DNA of 14,875 nt from Chitinophaga pinensis (GTDB lineage Bacteria > Bacteroidota > Bacteroidia > M30B66), in contig CALQRR010000006.1 in assembly GCA_943333015.1 (NCBI GenBank), positions 1 to 14,875 of the forward strand, written 5' to 3'. The position numbers and the translations under genes are program-made. The stretch's first letter is position 1. The number at the start of each line of letters is the position of its first letter. Under the pieces are notes generated by a model. That model was given only the letters and a program-made list of their open reading frames with translations. It was not told where the DNA came from and made no database searches. This document shows, in pieces, positions 13,601 through 14,875 of the stretch.

Positions 13601-13987
13601 ATGCTCCGGAACGAACTTCAGAAGATGATGAATGAAATGATGAAGGACGGAAATTCTGGAAATGCAGGGAATTTAAAAAACCTTGCGAATAAAATGGAGC
13701 AGACAGAATCGGACATAGTCAATAAAAATATTACATTAGAGACGATGCGTCGGCAGCAAGAGATCATGAGTAGGTTGTTAGAGGCAGAGAAGGCGGAGAG
13801 AGAAAGAGAATTGGATAATAAACGGGAGTCGAATGAAAATAAAGTTGACCAAAAACGTAACATTTCTGTCTTCAATCAGTATACCCGACAAATGCAGCAG
13901 GAAAGTGAATTATTAAAAACACTTCCGCCTACTTTGAAACCCTTTTATCGGAACATGGTAAAAGATTACTTTAACACAATTAACTAA
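10625..13987 (+). CDS. DUF4175-type membrane-anchored coiled-coil protein
   Basis: A 1120-residue protein of the uncharacterised DUF4175 type seen in Bacteroidota; the family name is from recognition and not from a search. Numbering from the ATG at 10625, helices at about 26-45, 58-79 and 160-178 anchor it in the inner membrane. A beta-rich region of several Ig-like segments (about 190-495) follows. From about 500 to the end it is extremely rich in Glu, Lys, Gln and Met and predicted to be long coiled coil. The coiled coil is broken by Gly/Lys/Pro-rich linkers near 918-944 (GSGSCKKPGKNKKPGSGKP) and 963-980. A TTG seven codons upstream (10604) is in frame but less likely, given the ATG and the promoter-like box just ahead. 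It ends 10 bases before the ATPase gene. No enzyme motif is visible; an envelope-spanning structural role is inference. Confidence 0.9.
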   Translation: MNSTSYTLLLHKLDEFIRKYYTNQLIRGIIYSVGALVVFFLLTSTIEFFGNLGTSGRAVLFYGYIGVALFLLIRFIAIPVFHLARIGKVLSYDQAAEIIGRHFSDVRDKLINTLQLQRVLESDSEASSLISASIDQRIQELKPVPFTAAVDLSQNRKYARIAAIPVLLFFLIWAVYPAMIKESSNRILNYGTAFEPVAPFTFIIENTSLVTPTQQDFILNVKTGGDELPDEMYLAQGDMKLRLVKVDKLHFSYTFKNVQHSLPFRLYADGFYSKEYELQAQPNPTLTNFRIGLDYPSYTGKKDEFVSNTGDLVIPAGTKATWEFRTKDTERLLLQFSDTIYDVKQVENGMFSHAVRFMKDNRYRVKASNQFIKGKEQVEYSVSVKSDEYPSIQSEEKQDSLASSRVYFKGDVEDDYGFSRLAFSYRHFNGEKTLESKQVDVPFNKNFLRTLYFWSWDFSQLSLNPGDEIEYWFEVWDNDGVNGAKSSRTQKKIFKVPSLDEIDQQREDNNESIKTNLKETLQDAKKMQKELDELNRRILEKKEITWQDKKKVQDLMNQQQQLEQQIEDLKKENKENNSKNEEFKKSDERVLEKQKELEKMFEQILSEEMKEKLKELEKMMENLDKNKLKDMIDQMKLENKDIEKELDRSLELFKQLELDQKLTAAIEKLDRLKEQQDKLADKTDQKKENADELKKEQDQLNKEFDALRKDMDDLQKKNEQLEEPQPMENTDQMEQDIQQEMQNSSEQMQQGKSGKASKSQKNASQKMQEMSDKMKQSQESSQEESLEEDVSKLREILENLLQLSFDQEMLMKQLQRTPPGNPLYVKITADQKKIRDDSRMIEDSLFALSKRVAQIQSFINREISSINMNLDKTIGYMAERQSSSAASRQQFVMTSINNLALMLSEVTEQMQQQMAEQQKQKEGSGSCKKPGKNKKPGSGKPSMSTLRQLQEQLNEQMKQMKEGMGKPGQKPGDGMKGSQGSEQLARMAAQQEMLRNELQKMMNEMMKDGNSGNAGNLKNLANKMEQTESDIVNKNITLETMRRQQEIMSRLLEAEKAERERELDNKRESNENKVDQKRNISVFNQYTRQMQQESELLKTLPPTLKPFYRNMVKDYFNTIN

Positions 13988-13997
13988 GACAATTCGC

Positions 13998-14414
13998 ATG
14001 ATCATTACAGAGACTCGATCCGTAATTTTCCCATCCTTGAAAGAGAATGTTTCCCTTGTTGAAAAATTCATTGATGATATTTGCCAGTACTATAATATCG
14101 GTGACGAGAATTATGGGAACATCCTTGTTGCAGTGACCGAAGCTGTTAGCAATGCTATTTATCATGGCAACCGTTTAAATCCAGACAAGTCAGTTCGGTT
14201 TTTTTACGAAACCAAGGATAATAATCTTTGTTTCACAGTTCAGGATGAAGGCGCTGGATACAATCCGGAGACTTTGCCCGATCCAACCGATCCTGAAAAC
14301 ATTGAGACGCCGAATGGTCGTGGAGTATTTCTGATGCGTAAATTGACAGACGATATTAAATTTCTTGATGAAGGAAGGCGTGTAGAGTTGTATTTTCGCA
14401 TCGCGAATCAATAA
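13998..14414 (+). CDS. RsbW-like ATP-binding protein (GHKL/HATPase, anti-sigma type)
   Basis: A 138-residue single-domain GHKL ATPase resembling the RsbW/SpoIIAB anti-sigma kinases. The N box is TEAVSNAIYHGN (47-58), with Glu48 and Asn52 for Mg-ATP binding. The G1 box is DEGAGY (83-88), and the G2-like box is NGRGVFLM (106-113). No sensor, dimerisation-histidine or membrane segment is present. RsbW proteins bind sigma factors and phosphorylate STAS antagonists, but no sigma factor or STAS partner is encoded here, so its target is unknown. It starts 10 bases after the DUF4175-type gene and ends 8 bases before the proposed ybeY start, so the three are probably one operon; this order seems recurrent in Bacteroidota. 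The assignment to the ATPase fold is firm; the regulatory role is inferred. Confidence 0.9.
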   Translation: MIITETRSVIFPSLKENVSLVEKFIDDICQYYNIGDENYGNILVAVTEAVSNAIYHGNRLNPDKSVRFFYETKDNNLCFTVQDEGAGYNPETLPDPTDPENIETPNGRGVFLMRKLTDDIKFLDEGRRVELYFRIANQ

Positions 14415-14422
14415 CTACTACT

Positions 14423-14854
14423 CTGATACAGTTTATAAATCAGGATATTCCGTTTATACTAAAACAGAAGCTGATCCTGAAGAAATGGATACAAGAGGTG
14501 GTCAGGGGACATGCGTGTCGCCCTGGCCACCTTTCTTTTGTTTTTTGTACTGACGATCATCTTTTAGAGATTAATCGGAAATTTCTGCAGCACGATTACT
14601 ATACAGACATCATCACTTTTGACTATTCAGAAGGGAATTGTGTTTCGGGGGATCTCATGATCAGTATTGATCGTGTGAAGGAAAATGCTTTTTCTGAAGG
14701 CGTTTCCTTTGAGAATGAGTTACATCGAGTGATGATACACGGTGTATTGCACTTGATTGGATTTGGGGATAAGTCCCCTGACGAGGCGGAACAAATGCGG
14801 AAACTTGAAGCCTCTGCATTATTCCAACTATCTGCTAGTCAGGACTTAAACTAA
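14423..14854 (+). CDS. ybeY: Endoribonuclease YbeY (rRNA maturation factor), probable CTG start
   Basis: YbeY is a zinc-dependent endoribonuclease in 16S rRNA maturation and ribosome quality control. The metal site is HGVLHLIGFGD (106-116): His106 and His110 are standard, and the third position is Asp116 instead of the usual histidine, a variant I believe is common in Bacteroidota. DYYTDIITFDY and VSGDLMISIDRV are further family blocks. The only ATG, GTG or TTG in frame is GTG at 14498, which gives 118 residues and lacks the first strand and helix. The frame upstream reads IQFINQDIPF and LKKWIQEVV, matching a YbeY N-terminus. The frame is open back to a stop at 14369. A CTG at 14423, eight bases after the ATPase stop, gives 143 residues, the usual length; ATA at 14426 is an alternative. 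A base error in an original ATG is also possible. The end is complete; the final 21 bases of the window hold nothing. Confidence 0.9.
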   Translation: MIQFINQDIPFILKQKLILKKWIQEVVRGHACRPGHLSFVFCTDDHLLEINRKFLQHDYYTDIITFDYSEGNCVSGDLMISIDRVKENAFSEGVSFENELHRVMIHGVLHLIGFGDKSPDEAEQMRKLEASALFQLSASQDLN

Positions 14855-14875
14855 TTTTATTTCATAAATCTCACA

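Noticed and set aside
12295..13875. Several minus-strand open frames inside the DUF4175-type gene
   Set aside because: They are complements of Lys/Glu/Gln-rich coiled-coil codons, which read as Leu/Phe/Ser-rich frames on the other strand. No start context or homology supports them.

Overview
The window looks like ordinary chromosomal DNA of a Bacteroidota species (Flavobacteriia/Cytophagia-like; the exact genus cannot be read from the sequence). The evidence is a set of Bacteroidota-typical genes (DUF4175-type coiled-coil protein, RsbW-like ATPase and ybeY in a row; SprT-like protein near a GDP-mannose pyrophosphorylase), promoter elements of the TAnnTTTG type instead of sigma70 boxes, and starts without clear Shine-Dalgarno sequences. 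No tRNA, rRNA, insertion sequence, prophage gene or CRISPR array was found.

Left block (1-2466, minus strand): a SprT-like metalloprotein gene, a PLP-dependent class I aminotransferase and the 5' part of a mannose-1-phosphate guanylyltransferase gene (cut by the window edge) are closely spaced and probably co-transcribed. Divergent from sprT are msrB and a gene for an unrecognised four-helix membrane protein (2555-3576, plus strand). The membrane protein gene ends exactly where the next minus-strand gene ends, with stop codons touching.

Central block (3577-9615, minus strand): nadA (quinolinate synthase) is followed by a secreted M16 zinc peptidase, a secreted protein made almost entirely of MORN-type repeats, and an NlpC/P60 lipoprotein. 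The gaps are 28, 2 and 3 bases, so the last three genes in particular look translationally linked. Cytosolic NAD synthesis is thus joined to what seems to be an envelope-acting trio.

A 507-base gap (9616-10122) separates divergent nadA and rpiB. It is rich in short palindromes and repeats: a perfect 13-bp inverted repeat, four copies of CTTGCATT counting both strands, four TGTTAAC(A/G) sites and a 12-bp palindrome. Its right end carries a good rpiB promoter.

Right block (10123-14854, plus strand): rpiB, a very long DUF4175-type membrane-anchored coiled-coil protein, a small RsbW-like ATPase and ybeY. The ybeY reading frame has no ATG, GTG or TTG where homologous protein sequence begins. The best explanation is a CTG start eight bases after the preceding stop.

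Most of the window is housekeeping. The items most worth following up are the ybeY start, the M16/MORN/C40 operon, the repeat-rich nadA-rpiB gap, and the DUF4175/ATPase pair.
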